In this document: in pieces, positions 1 through 6,556 of the stretch
Position numbering within the stretch: position 1 is the stretch's first letter
How the letters are laid out: the number at the start of each line of letters is the position of its first letter
Origin: JBBKWH01 sp037968855
Lineage (GTDB): Bacteria; Pseudomonadota; Gammaproteobacteria; Pseudomonadales; Moraxellaceae
Assembly: GCA_037968855.1 (NCBI GenBank)
Contig: JBBKWH010000090.1
Location: 1 to 11,232 of the forward strand
Direction: 5' to 3'
DNA length: 11,232 bases
Program-made: the position numbers and the translations under genes
Notes under the pieces: model-generated
Seen by the model: only the letters and a program-made list of their open reading frames with translations
Told to the model about the DNA's origin: nothing
Database searches by the model: none

Positions 1-61
1 GAGGGCTCACACCCTCGTCGGTTTTCAAGACCGGTGCTTTAAACCACTCAGCCACGCTTCC
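1..61 (-). tRNA. tRNA-Ser(UGA), partial (3' end outside window)
   Basis: Read on the minus strand from position 61, the sequence starts GGAAGCG (acceptor 5' strand), continues TGGCTGAGTGG as a class II D arm, and has the anticodon stem-loop CCGGTCTTGAAAACCG with anticodon TGA. It then enters a long variable arm (GAGGGTGTGAGCCCTC), as expected for a type II serine tRNA. The gene runs off the left edge, so the T arm and 3' acceptor strand are missing. It decodes UCA and other UCN codons. It lies 54 bp downstream of the last gene of the motor operon, in the same direction, and has its own promoter-like sequence at 74-102. Confidence 0.93.
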
Positions 62-73
62 GTTAGGCCGCAA

Positions 74-102
74 ATGATAGCGAGTCTTTACGGCCTTTTC
101 AA
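74..102 (-). promoter_or_regulatory. Likely sigma-70 promoter of tRNA-Ser
   Basis: On the minus strand there is TTGAAA (97-102), a 17-base spacer and TATCAT (74-79). The predicted start is about six bases before the mature tRNA 5' end. The segment between the -10 box and the tRNA is GC-rich (GCGGCC), like discriminators of stringently controlled stable-RNA promoters. This is a consensus match by eye, not a mapped start. Confidence 0.6.
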
Positions 103-115
103 CGGTTTATTCCAA

Positions 116-1258
116 TTATTGTGGAATAAAGTTGAATTTGTAAGTGTCTTCCCAGACATCGTAGTCGCCACTGTCAAAGGTCAGACCTTTGATCAGCGAT
201 AACATCTTCGATTCAAGCGCGCTGTTGTTCAGATCGCTAGACACAATCACCGCGCTGAGCACTTTACCGTCGTCTGAGATACGCAGTTTGACCGTGACAC
301 TGCCTTGCATGGTGGGGTCTTCGTCCAGTGCACGTTTATAGGCACTCTGTAGACGACCTTTGGCTTGGCTCATGATCCGTTCGATGTCACCACGCTTGCC
401 TTTTCCATTACCGTTACCGCTGGATTTGGCGGTGCTTTTGCCTGCAGTGGCCGAGTCTTTAATCTCACCGCTTACTTCTGTCGTTTTACGGTCAGATAGC
501 TTGTCGCTCACTTTGGCGTTTTTGTCACCGCTAGTGGCCGAGCCAAAATCGACTTTGGAGGCTTTGCTGGTGCTGGCCGCCGTGTTGAGTTTGACGTCTG
601 CTTTGCCACCTTCAATGCCACCTTTTTGCAGGCCATGACCTTCGACGGGTTTGGCTTTGCTGCTGCCACTGGTCAGGCTGCCAATCGCACTACCAAGGCC
701 GGTGTCTTGCACGGCAGCTTGGGCGCGGCGTTGGGCGGCTTCACGCAGTTCGGCGGCAGTTGGACCGGGTTTAACCGTCACTGGGGTTGGGGTTTCAACA
801 GGAACCGGTTTAGGGTTTGGCGTTGCTGCGGGCTTGGCCACAGGTGCAACAGTGGTCATCGCTTTGGCTGGCCGTTCGGTTTTGACCACTGGCTTATCTG
901 GCGAGCCGCTTTGCGTCGGCGTGACTGGTTTAGGTGCAGGTGGCGCAGGCTTGGCCGGTGGCGGCGTAACCGCTACCGGTTTTGGCTCAGGCTTCGGTTC
1001 TGGCTTGGCTACCGGCTCAGGTGTGGGTTCTGGCTTTGGCTCAGGTTTAGGCTCGGGCTTTGGTTGCGGCTTCACTGGTTCAGGCAGTTCTACCACTGGC
1101 GGCAGCAATATAGTCCGTTCGGGCAGGATCACCGCTTTGGGCTTGATCGGTACGGTGACCAAGGGAATGGCGATACAAATAATCACTGCACCGGCAAAAA
1201 AGCCTAGATCACTACGGCGAAATTGGCCGGTGTCCCACGGTAGGCGAGAATTATGCAT
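116..1258 (-). CDS. TonB-like envelope-spanning protein with AgmX/PglI-type C-terminal domain
   Basis: This 380-residue protein probably links an inner-membrane ion-driven motor to periplasmic or outer-membrane partners. Residues 19-37 form one hydrophobic span after a short basic N-terminus (type II topology). Residues 57-165 are a Pro/Lys/Glu-rich spacer with repeated KPEP units, and 167-184 form a short charged helix. Residues 188-289 are Gly/Ser/Lys-rich low complexity. Residues 290-380 form a folded domain (KGRLQSAYKRAL, then GSVTVKLRISDDGKV) of the AgmX/PglI C-terminal type, a TonB-C-like fold. The ATG at 1258 is chosen over the in-frame ATG at 1300 because it has a GGGAG site 10 bases upstream, gives a normal TonB-like N-terminus and overlaps the upstream stop by 8 bases. 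It lacks the GYF and zinc-ribbon modules of Myxococcus AgmX/GltJ. The domain name comes from recognised pattern, not a search. Confidence 0.8.
   Translation of the reverse strand: MHNSRLPWDTGQFRRSDLGFFAGAVIICIAIPLVTVPIKPKAVILPERTILLPPVVELPEPVKPQPKPEPKPEPKPEPTPEPVAKPEPKPEPKPVAVTPPPAKPAPPAPKPVTPTQSGSPDKPVVKTERPAKAMTTVAPVAKPAATPNPKPVPVETPTPVTVKPGPTAAELREAAQRRAQAAVQDTGLGSAIGSLTSGSSKAKPVEGHGLQKGGIEGGKADVKLNTAASTSKASKVDFGSATSGDKNAKVSDKLSDRKTTEVSGEIKDSATAGKSTAKSSGNGNGKGKRGDIERIMSQAKGRLQSAYKRALDEDPTMQGSVTVKLRISDDGKVLSAVIVSSDLNNSALESKMLSLIKGLTFDSGDYDVWEDTYKFNFIPQ
977..1072 (-). repeat. Low-complexity KP/EP-encoding repeat
   Basis: These bases encode residues 63-94 of the AgmX-like protein, a run of Lys-Pro and Glu-Pro dipeptides. 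The DNA is an imperfect short tandem repeat of roughly 12 bases per KPEP unit. Such stretches form stiff extended rods in TonB and are prone to length variation between strains. The repeat also produces long spurious open frames on the opposite strand. Confidence 0.75.
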
Positions 1259-1745
1259 TGGCTTTTTTCTCCCGTAGTACGGCAAATGACACCCGACCAA
1301 ACTGTTGTTGGCTACAGATCTGCATAATCTGACGCAAGGTTGAGTATGGTAGCTGCTGGTCGCCCATGATGATCACATTGCGCTCACCTTGGCCGTTGAC
1401 GATTTGCTGAGGCTTGTAGTTGCCTTGCTGATTCGCCAGTGCAGTGGCCAGTGGCGTAAAGTCGTTCTCTGCACCATTGGCGTTCAGCTGCATAATCGGT
1501 TGATCGTTAATCAAAATCTGCTGCTGATTAATCACCAATTTTAGGCTGTTATCGGCCAAATTGCTGGTGCTGGATGTTGGCAGTGTGAGGTCTTTAAGCG
1601 ACGGTAGTTGCACGGGGTTTTGTGCACTGACCAATAAAAAGAACACCAAGATGGTAAAAATATCCATCAAGGAGGTCAGGCTCAGTTGGGCTACTTGGGC
1701 TTTACGCTGTTTTTGACGCGATTGGCGTCGTTGGGTTGCACTCAT
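1251..1745 (-). CDS. TolR/ExbD-family motor protein, second copy (keeps the transmembrane Asp)
   Basis: This 164-residue protein has the ExbD/TolR layout: a basic cytoplasmic N-terminus (1-20), one membrane span at about 24-42, and a periplasmic domain. The span contains LTSLMDIFTIL, with Asp28 at the position of the proton-carrying Asp of ExbD (D25) and TolR (D23). The periplasmic part includes the ERNVIIMGDQQLPYSTLRQIM segment typical of the family. Established biology is that a TolR/ExbD dimer sits inside a TolQ/ExbB pentamer and couples proton flow to movement. The start ATG at 1745 overlaps the upstream stop as ATGA and has a GAGGGGG ribosome site. It differs clearly from its upstream paralogue, so the two are not a recent duplication. 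AglQ/AglS of Myxococcus are the nearest functional parallel (inference). Confidence 0.9.
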   Translation of the reverse strand: MSATQRRQSRQKQRKAQVAQLSLTSLMDIFTILVFFLLVSAQNPVQLPSLKDLTLPTSSTSNLADNSLKLVINQQQILINDQPIMQLNANGAENDFTPLATALANQQGNYKPQQIVNGQGERNVIIMGDQQLPYSTLRQIMQICSQQQFGRVSFAVLREKKANA

Positions 1746-2224
1746 GATGCCCCCTCAACTGAGGCCAGTTGTAGCTCTGGAAAAAGTGGATAGATCGCTT
1801 GAGTCTGTTCGCTGGTCACAATCCGAACCGCATCCATGGTGCTAATCACACGCTGATAGGTCACCCCGTCTTCAACGCGTAATGTGGCGCTGTTGACTTG
1901 TGGATATTGGCTTTTAAGTTCACGCAAACGAGTGTTTAAGGCGCTAAAGTCTTGGCCGCTAATCACGCCAAGGTTGCCTGATTGACCACGATTGTTGACC
2001 ACAAAACGATCTGGATAGACGTACACATCTAAGACCAAGGGAGGCGGAGCATCGCTACTGGCGCTGCTGGGTCCGTCACCGGGTTGATCGACTTGCAACA
2101 CGCTGACTTGTATAAAGACTGCATTGAGCAATAAAAACGGAATCAAGATCACCATCAAGTTCATAAATGAGGTGATATTGAGTTCGACATTGGTTTCGCG
2201 CTTGCCGCGCATCCGCCGACGCAT
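1742..2224 (-). CDS. TolR/ExbD-family motor protein, first copy (transmembrane Asp replaced by Asn)
   Basis: This 160-residue protein has a strongly basic N-terminus, a membrane span at about 17-41 and a periplasmic domain with the RVEDGVTYQRVISTMDAVR segment typical of TolR/ExbD. In the span, LNITSFMNLMVIL aligns with the ExbD/TolR pattern in which the Asn22 position is an Asp. The codon (2159-2161 on the minus strand) is AAC, so the change is unambiguous in this sequence. A short Pro/Ser-rich stretch (about 52-63) follows the span. The ATG at 2224 follows AAGGAG by seven bases and the gene begins 24 bp after the TolQ-like gene. In E. coli ExbD and TolR, and Myxococcus AglQ, Asp to Asn abolishes function, so this subunit is probably structural or force-receiving while the second copy provides the protonatable site. 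Confidence 0.88.
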   Translation of the reverse strand: MRRRMRGKRETNVELNITSFMNLMVILIPFLLLNAVFIQVSVLQVDQPGDGPSSASSDAPPPLVLDVYVYPDRFVVNNRGQSGNLGVISGQDFSALNTRLRELKSQYPQVNSATLRVEDGVTYQRVISTMDAVRIVTSEQTQAIYPLFPELQLASVEGAS

Positions 2225-2248
2225 GGCTTTCTCCTTGCCGTCAGACGC

Positions 2249-2878
2249 TTATGGCGCGCGACGCAGTTGGCGGATCTGGTTTTGCACTTTCATGCTGATC
2301 ATTTCGATGCTTTCGACCACTTGCTGGGTATAGTTCTGCAAGAAGGTATAGGCCAGCAGTAATGGAATCGCCATGCCCAAACCAAAGGCGGTGGTGTTCA
2401 TCGCAACCGAAATCGCAGCAGACAGTAAGTCGCCTTTGGCGGCTGGATCGGCATTGGCAACGGATTCGAAGGCAGAAATTAGACCTTGAACTGTGCCCAA
2501 TAGACCTAGCAAAGTGGCAATGTTGGCAAAGGTTGCTACATAGGTGGTGCGCGCTTCTAGGCGTGGCATTGATTCCAACAGGCCTTCTTCAAGGGCGCTT
2601 TCGACGTGGTCCATGTCTGCACCTGCTGTTGCTGCACTTAAACCGTAATCCAGCACACGGCCGACTTCGCTGTCGTCTTCTTTGGCGGTGCGGAGTGCGG
2701 TGGCCAGTTGACCATTGCTGATTTCAGGCTGTACACGAGACCACAGGGCTTGGTTTTGTTTTTTGATTTTATTCAAAAAGATAATACGTTCAACAACGAT
2801 AGCGATACCGAGTACACCGACCAATAAGATCGGGTACATGAAAAAACCGCCGTCCTGAATAAACTTGATGAAGTTCAC
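2249..2878 (-). CDS. TolQ/ExbB/MotA-family proton-channel subunit
   Basis: This 209-residue inner-membrane protein is the likely stator of the motor. It has three membrane spans: about 12-33; about 117-137 with the hallmark LLGLLGTVQGLI; and about 155-180 with NTTAFGLGMAIPLLLAY. Polar channel residues Thr129 (span 2) and Thr163 (span 3) match the conserved threonines of TolQ/ExbB. The conserved Glu of span 3 (E176 in E. coli ExbB) appears to be Val158. The cytoplasmic loop between spans 1 and 2 is of normal size. The start is GTG at 2878, supported by AAGGAG nine bases upstream. It directly precedes two TolR/ExbD genes, which is the usual order of this motor family. It is not flagellar MotA, which has four spans and a different loop. 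Confidence 0.92.
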   Translation of the reverse strand: MNFIKFIQDGGFFMYPILLVGVLGIAIVVERIIFLNKIKKQNQALWSRVQPEISNGQLATALRTAKEDDSEVGRVLDYGLSAATAGADMDHVESALEEGLLESMPRLEARTTYVATFANIATLLGLLGTVQGLISAFESVANADPAAKGDLLSAAISVAMNTTAFGLGMAIPLLLAYTFLQNYTQQVVESIEMISMKVQNQIRQLRRAP

Positions 2879-2887
2879 GAATGAACG

Positions 2888-2893
2888 CTCCTT
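2888..2893 (-). promoter_or_regulatory. Ribosome binding site deciding the GTG start of the TolQ-like gene
   Basis: AAGGAG lies nine bases before the GTG at 2878-2876. There is no in-frame ATG nearby that would give a complete first membrane span. This strong site follows a 42-base gap, the widest in the operon, so the motor genes may be translated independently of the upstream genes. Confidence 0.75.
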
Positions 2894-2920
2894 GAGGTGT
2901 TGATTGGCAATGGTGGGTGT

Positions 2921-3241
2921 TTACTGACGAGTGGACGTCTGGTTCAAAATTTGCGTGTAACGAATTTCACCATTTAAACGATCCCGATCCGTCGGGGTCA
3001 GTGAGTCTTTTAAGGCCGTAAATTCTAGAGGCCCTTTAGGGATATGTGCTTCTTGCTCTTGCCACGGCACGATGTTGGTGACCAATGGGGTATCCACGGT
3101 AGCGATCACGTCGGTTTGACCGGCTGCTTGGTCGCGTGCGACAGCTTCGGCCAAGGTGCTGGGTTGGTTGTCTGCCGCTTGTGCCATGCCCGTGACACAG
3201 AGCATGCTCAGCAATAGTGCAGATCGATGAATACACATCAT
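2921..3241 (-). CDS. Small exported protein of unknown function in motor operon
   Basis: I do not recognise this 106-residue protein. It begins with a clear signal peptide: a short basic N-region, a hydrophobic core (ALLLSMLCVTGM) and an AQA cleavage site after residue 22. This leaves a soluble periplasmic protein of about 84 residues. The Cys in the core is not in a lipobox. The mature part is polar, with a central segment containing VPWQEQEAHIPKGPLEF and a C-terminal charged helix-like segment (PTDRDRLNGEIRYTQI). The start overlaps the stop of the large TPR gene as ATGA and has GGAG eight bases upstream, so it is probably translationally coupled. Its place between the periplasmic TPR genes and the motor genes suggests a periplasmic accessory subunit (inference). 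Confidence 0.78.
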   Translation of the reverse strand: MMCIHRSALLLSMLCVTGMAQAADNQPSTLAEAVARDQAAGQTDVIATVDTPLVTNIVPWQEQEAHIPKGPLEFTALKDSLTPTDRDRLNGEIRYTQILNQTSTRQ

Positions 3242-6200
3242 GAGGCAGTCTCCGTGGCTGGGGTTGCTGGGGCAGCGGGGGTAGTTGTGGTATCGCTGTT
3301 GGTTTCAGTGCTATTGGCTTCGGTACTTGGCACAGCAACAGGTGCGGGCTTGGCAAACGAGGTCATGGGCAACTTCAGTTGACGCTGTAACAGATTGATC
3401 CATTTTTGCACGCTGGTGTCATTGGCCGATAGGCCCAAGTATTGGGTATAAGCATCCAATGCGGCTTGCGGCTGCTTAAGATAAAGCTCGCGATTGATGC
3501 CTTGTAGATATGGGCCTTCTGCCATGGTCGGTGCATCTTTGATGGCCGCACTGAGGCTTTGCTCTGCTTGGCTAAACTGACCAAGCTTCATTTGGGCCAA
3601 GGCTTGCAGCACGCGGGCTTGCGCGAGTTCGGTGAGGTCTGTTGATTTGTCTTTTTTGGACTTTTTGCTGGTGTCTGTGGTTGCTGTCCGCTTGCTAATT
3701 AATCCTTCGGCTGTGGTCAAAGCGGCTTGGGCTTGATTGGCATCAAGTTGAGCAAAACCAGCCAGTAGCGCACTGTCTGTTGTGGCAATGCTTGGACGAC
3801 GTAGCTCACGGCCAAAATAACCTGAGGACAATGTGGCCAAGGCGTCGTAACTGCGGGCAATCCAGTTATCCCACAGGCTATCAGCACCACCTGTCACCAA
3901 TTCGACGTTGGCTTTGTGCCATTCCAACGCTTTGTCTTTGAGCGGCTGGGTTTGCTCTTCGATGGCGATTTGGTATTGCTCGGCGGCTAGATCATCCATG
4001 CCGGTTGGAACGGGTGCGTCGTTTACACCTTTGTAGAACTGGGTAAAGCTATCGCCCAACACAAACTGTGCTTGGGTAACAAAGTCAGCCACTTGCAAGT
4101 CCAAAATGGCTTGCTGACTGTCGATGACCTTTTGTAGCGCGGCTTGTTTGCGCGGAATGCTGTTTTTGAGCGGTTGGGTAATGGTAATAGCGCGATATTG
4201 CTCAATAATCGGTTGATCAATAATGCTATGCGCACGTGCTGCCAAGTAGCGTAGGCGGGGTTGCACGGTTGCGGGTGCAGTAGCTAAGCGATTGGCAAAA
4301 CCAAGTTGGCGTTGCAGTTCTTGCATTTGCCCTGTGCTATCGCGGCGCAGTACGGCATCTTGATACAGGCGCTCGCTGGCTTCCAGCGATTGGGCAAGGT
4401 CTGCACGTGGCTCGGCCAAATACTGCCGATACAGATTGACCTCAGCAGCGGTGGCCGGAATTTTGCGGTCCGTTTCGGCAGCGCCAGTGGCTTTACGCTG
4501 GCTATCGGCTGATAGCCAGAGTGCGGCTAAGGCATTGTCTGGTTTGGCTTTACTATCCCGTTGATAAATCAGCTGATAGGTACGCGCTGCCCCTTGCCAG
4601 TCTTGCGCTTGTTCTTGGATTTTGACAATTCGTTCTGGAATACCAACGGCTTGTTCGTTGTCTGGGTAACGCGAATAAAAGGCTTGTAAGGTTGGTACGG
4701 CTGCCGGTACTTCGCCCAATACCATGGCCGAGCGCCATGCAGCGTCAACTTTAATGGCATTGTCTTGGGTGGTATCGCTGGCTTGTTGATACAGCTTGGA
4801 TGCAGTGCTGCTATCCTTGTCTTGGGCTTGGTCAGCCTGACGATACAAGGTAGCGGCCAGTTGGTTTTGGTAGCGGGTGGTTTCGTCGCGGCTTAGACCG
4901 TTTAAGTTTAGGACTTGACGATATGCACGCTCGGCATTCACCCATTGTTGTTGGTCAAATTCGGCATTGGCCAATAACACGCTGGCGGTTTTTCGGTCAT
5001 CGTTGGCCAGTACCGGCAGTTTTAGAATACGTGTTGATAGTTCGCTGACGGTGGCAAAGTCCTTGCGATCAAGGTATTGGCCCGTTAGCGCTAACAGCAC
5101 CGCTGCGGCGTTTTTGTCATTGCTAAAGCGGTCGGCAAAGCGCAGTGTGCTGGCTTTTTGTTGTGCCAACCATGTGCCTTGCTGGGCGGCTGGCAGTTGC
5201 TTCAGCCGTGCCTGATACGCCAGCAGGGCAAAGTAGCCAGAATCGACTGGTTTGGTGCCAGTTTGCTCGTAAGCCAATTGTTCGAAGACTGAAATTGCTG
5301 CTTCGTATTGCTCGCCGCTATACAAGGCTTCGGCCATGAGTTCGCGGATACGAATTTGATCTTTGGGATCAGTGGTCAGTTCTAATTGTTTGCGGTATAG
5401 ATCAGCGGCTTTTTGGTATTCGGCACTAGATTTATCGCTTTGTGCCAAGGCGTGATAGTGCTTGGCCAGATCGTCAAGGTTGGCTTTGAGTTCTGGTCGT
5501 AGGGTGGCTTGTAACTCTGGTGCGGCTTTTTGAAAGTAGTCACTTTGCGTATCAAAGCGCTGTACATACTCGCTTTTGACTCGAATAATGTCTTTGGCAA
5601 AACCGGCGTCTTTGTAGACCTTGATCAACTCGCGGTTAAAGACTGCCGTTTGTGGCTCAAGCGGATGACGTTGAATAAAACCTTCTAAGGTTTGTGCCAC
5701 ATCAAATGGTTGTTGCAACTCTTTATAGCGATTGCTGACCGCACGATAAATCCGAATCTCGTCTTCGGTTAGTTCTCGTTTGGCATAGTGACTGGCCAAG
5801 GCAGATGCGCCGCCTAATTGCACAAACACTTTAGACAAGGTGGTGTAGCTGTCGTCTAGGCGCAGTTGTTCGCCTTTGGACAGTTGATACTTGGCTTCTA
5901 GGCTATCAATCAAACGCTCAAACGGCTTGACAGCGTCTTCGTAGCGGCCATCTTTGTAGTAGGTCCACGCCAACTGATACTGCGCTTGTTGCCAGTAGCG
6001 GTCGTTACCATCGTCAAGGACTTGGGCATATTCCTTGAGTGCGTCGGTAAATTTGCCACGGGCAAAGTAACCTTCGGCAATCCGAAAGTGTGCTTCGCTG
6101 GCATATTTGGTGTCTGGAAAGCGTTTGAGCATATCGGACAGCAGTTCGACGGAGCGTTCGTTACGGCCTAATTTGTCGTTACTACTGGCCAACTCATAAT

Positions 6201-6555
6201 AAAAGTCGGCTTGAATCTCGCTGGCTGGCAAGGTGCGTAGCAGTTCTTCATAAAAATCGATGCGATTTTGCAGTTCAATGGTTTCGTCTTGACCGCTGTT
6301 TAAGCCACCTTTGATCTTACGTGCAAGCTCTAAATAGGCGTTGATGACGGCTGGCTCGCGTGAGCTGCGGGCCATTTTCATCATCCGATCATAGAGCTGG
6401 GCGTTAATCCGTGCTTCTTCGGCAGCAGATAAGCGAGCGCTGCTATGAAGCGTTGGGGCTTGCGGTGTGGTGTTTTCAAGATCCGCTAGCGTGCCTGTTG
6501 CCGCCAGCGCATCAACACTCAAAAGTGCCAACACCAAAGGTGAAAAAACGCGCAT
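3238..6555 (-). CDS. Large exported TPR-repeat protein (1105 aa)
   Basis: This is a periplasmic scaffold candidate. Residues 1-19 form a signal peptide ending in ALA before ATG. Many tetratricopeptide-like helical pairs cover most of the protein. The clearest are at about 115-215 (YYELASSNDKLGRNERSVEL; FRIAEGYFARGKFTDALKEY; YQLAWTYYKDGRYEDAVKPF), with further TPR units in the C-terminal third (LAQMKLGQFSQAEQSLSAAI). The last 40 or so residues are a Thr/Ala/Pro/Ser-rich tail without evident fold. The ATG at 6555 follows an AAGGAT site and lies one base after the preceding stop, and the next gene overlaps its own stop. It resembles Myxococcus GltD/AgmU in size, export and TPR content, but this is a parallel of architecture, not shown homology. 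It probably makes protein-protein contacts for the motor complex. Confidence 0.87.
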   Translation of the reverse strand: MRVFSPLVLALLSVDALAATGTLADLENTTPQAPTLHSSARLSAAEEARINAQLYDRMMKMARSSREPAVINAYLELARKIKGGLNSGQDETIELQNRIDFYEELLRTLPASEIQADFYYELASSNDKLGRNERSVELLSDMLKRFPDTKYASEAHFRIAEGYFARGKFTDALKEYAQVLDDGNDRYWQQAQYQLAWTYYKDGRYEDAVKPFERLIDSLEAKYQLSKGEQLRLDDSYTTLSKVFVQLGGASALASHYAKRELTEDEIRIYRAVSNRYKELQQPFDVAQTLEGFIQRHPLEPQTAVFNRELIKVYKDAGFAKDIIRVKSEYVQRFDTQSDYFQKAAPELQATLRPELKANLDDLAKHYHALAQSDKSSAEYQKAADLYRKQLELTTDPKDQIRIRELMAEALYSGEQYEAAISVFEQLAYEQTGTKPVDSGYFALLAYQARLKQLPAAQQGTWLAQQKASTLRFADRFSNDKNAAAVLLALTGQYLDRKDFATVSELSTRILKLPVLANDDRKTASVLLANAEFDQQQWVNAERAYRQVLNLNGLSRDETTRYQNQLAATLYRQADQAQDKDSSTASKLYQQASDTTQDNAIKVDAAWRSAMVLGEVPAAVPTLQAFYSRYPDNEQAVGIPERIVKIQEQAQDWQGAARTYQLIYQRDSKAKPDNALAALWLSADSQRKATGAAETDRKIPATAAEVNLYRQYLAEPRADLAQSLEASERLYQDAVLRRDSTGQMQELQRQLGFANRLATAPATVQPRLRYLAARAHSIIDQPIIEQYRAITITQPLKNSIPRKQAALQKVIDSQQAILDLQVADFVTQAQFVLGDSFTQFYKGVNDAPVPTGMDDLAAEQYQIAIEEQTQPLKDKALEWHKANVELVTGGADSLWDNWIARSYDALATLSSGYFGRELRRPSIATTDSALLAGFAQLDANQAQAALTTAEGLISKRTATTDTSKKSKKDKSTDLTELAQARVLQALAQMKLGQFSQAEQSLSAAIKDAPTMAEGPYLQGINRELYLKQPQAALDAYTQYLGLSANDTSVQKWINLLQRQLKLPMTSFAKPAPVAVPSTEANSTETNSDTTTTPAAPATPATETAS

Positions 6556-6556
6556 A

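Noticed and set aside
1..61. tRNA-Ser as an integration (att) site for a genomic island
   Set aside because: No integrase, no direct repeat of the tRNA end and no base-composition shift is seen, and the flanking operon looks ancestral. The tRNA 3' end is outside the window, so this cannot be tested fully here.
65..99. Inverted repeat AGGCCG/CGGCCT followed by TTTT on the plus strand as a terminator
   Set aside because: The loop is 20 bases, the stem only 6 bp, and the T-run lies on the plus strand where no gene ends; the same bases are better explained as the tRNA-Ser promoter region.
626..1277. Two long overlapping plus-strand open frames (626-1207 and 651-1277)
   Set aside because: They are antisense to the Pro/Lys/Glu-rich spacer; the repeats in that DNA suppress stops in all frames. 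The products are Gly/Arg/Phe-rich or Gly/Ala/Thr-rich low complexity with no ribosome site, while the minus-strand frame has a membrane span, a recognisable end domain and operon overlap.
1259..1300. Upstream ATG at 1300 for the AgmX-like gene
   Set aside because: It would overlap the TolR-like gene by 50 bases, lacks a ribosome site and adds residues ahead of a normal short basic N-terminus. The ATG at 1258 has GGGAG and the 8-base overlap typical of this operon.
1251..2878. Classical TonB-ExbB-ExbD or Tol-Pal system
   Set aside because: There is no TonB C-terminal YP motif, no TolA, TolB, Pal or YbgC, and no siderophore receptor. Two dissimilar TolR-like genes plus large TPR proteins point to another member of the motor superfamily.
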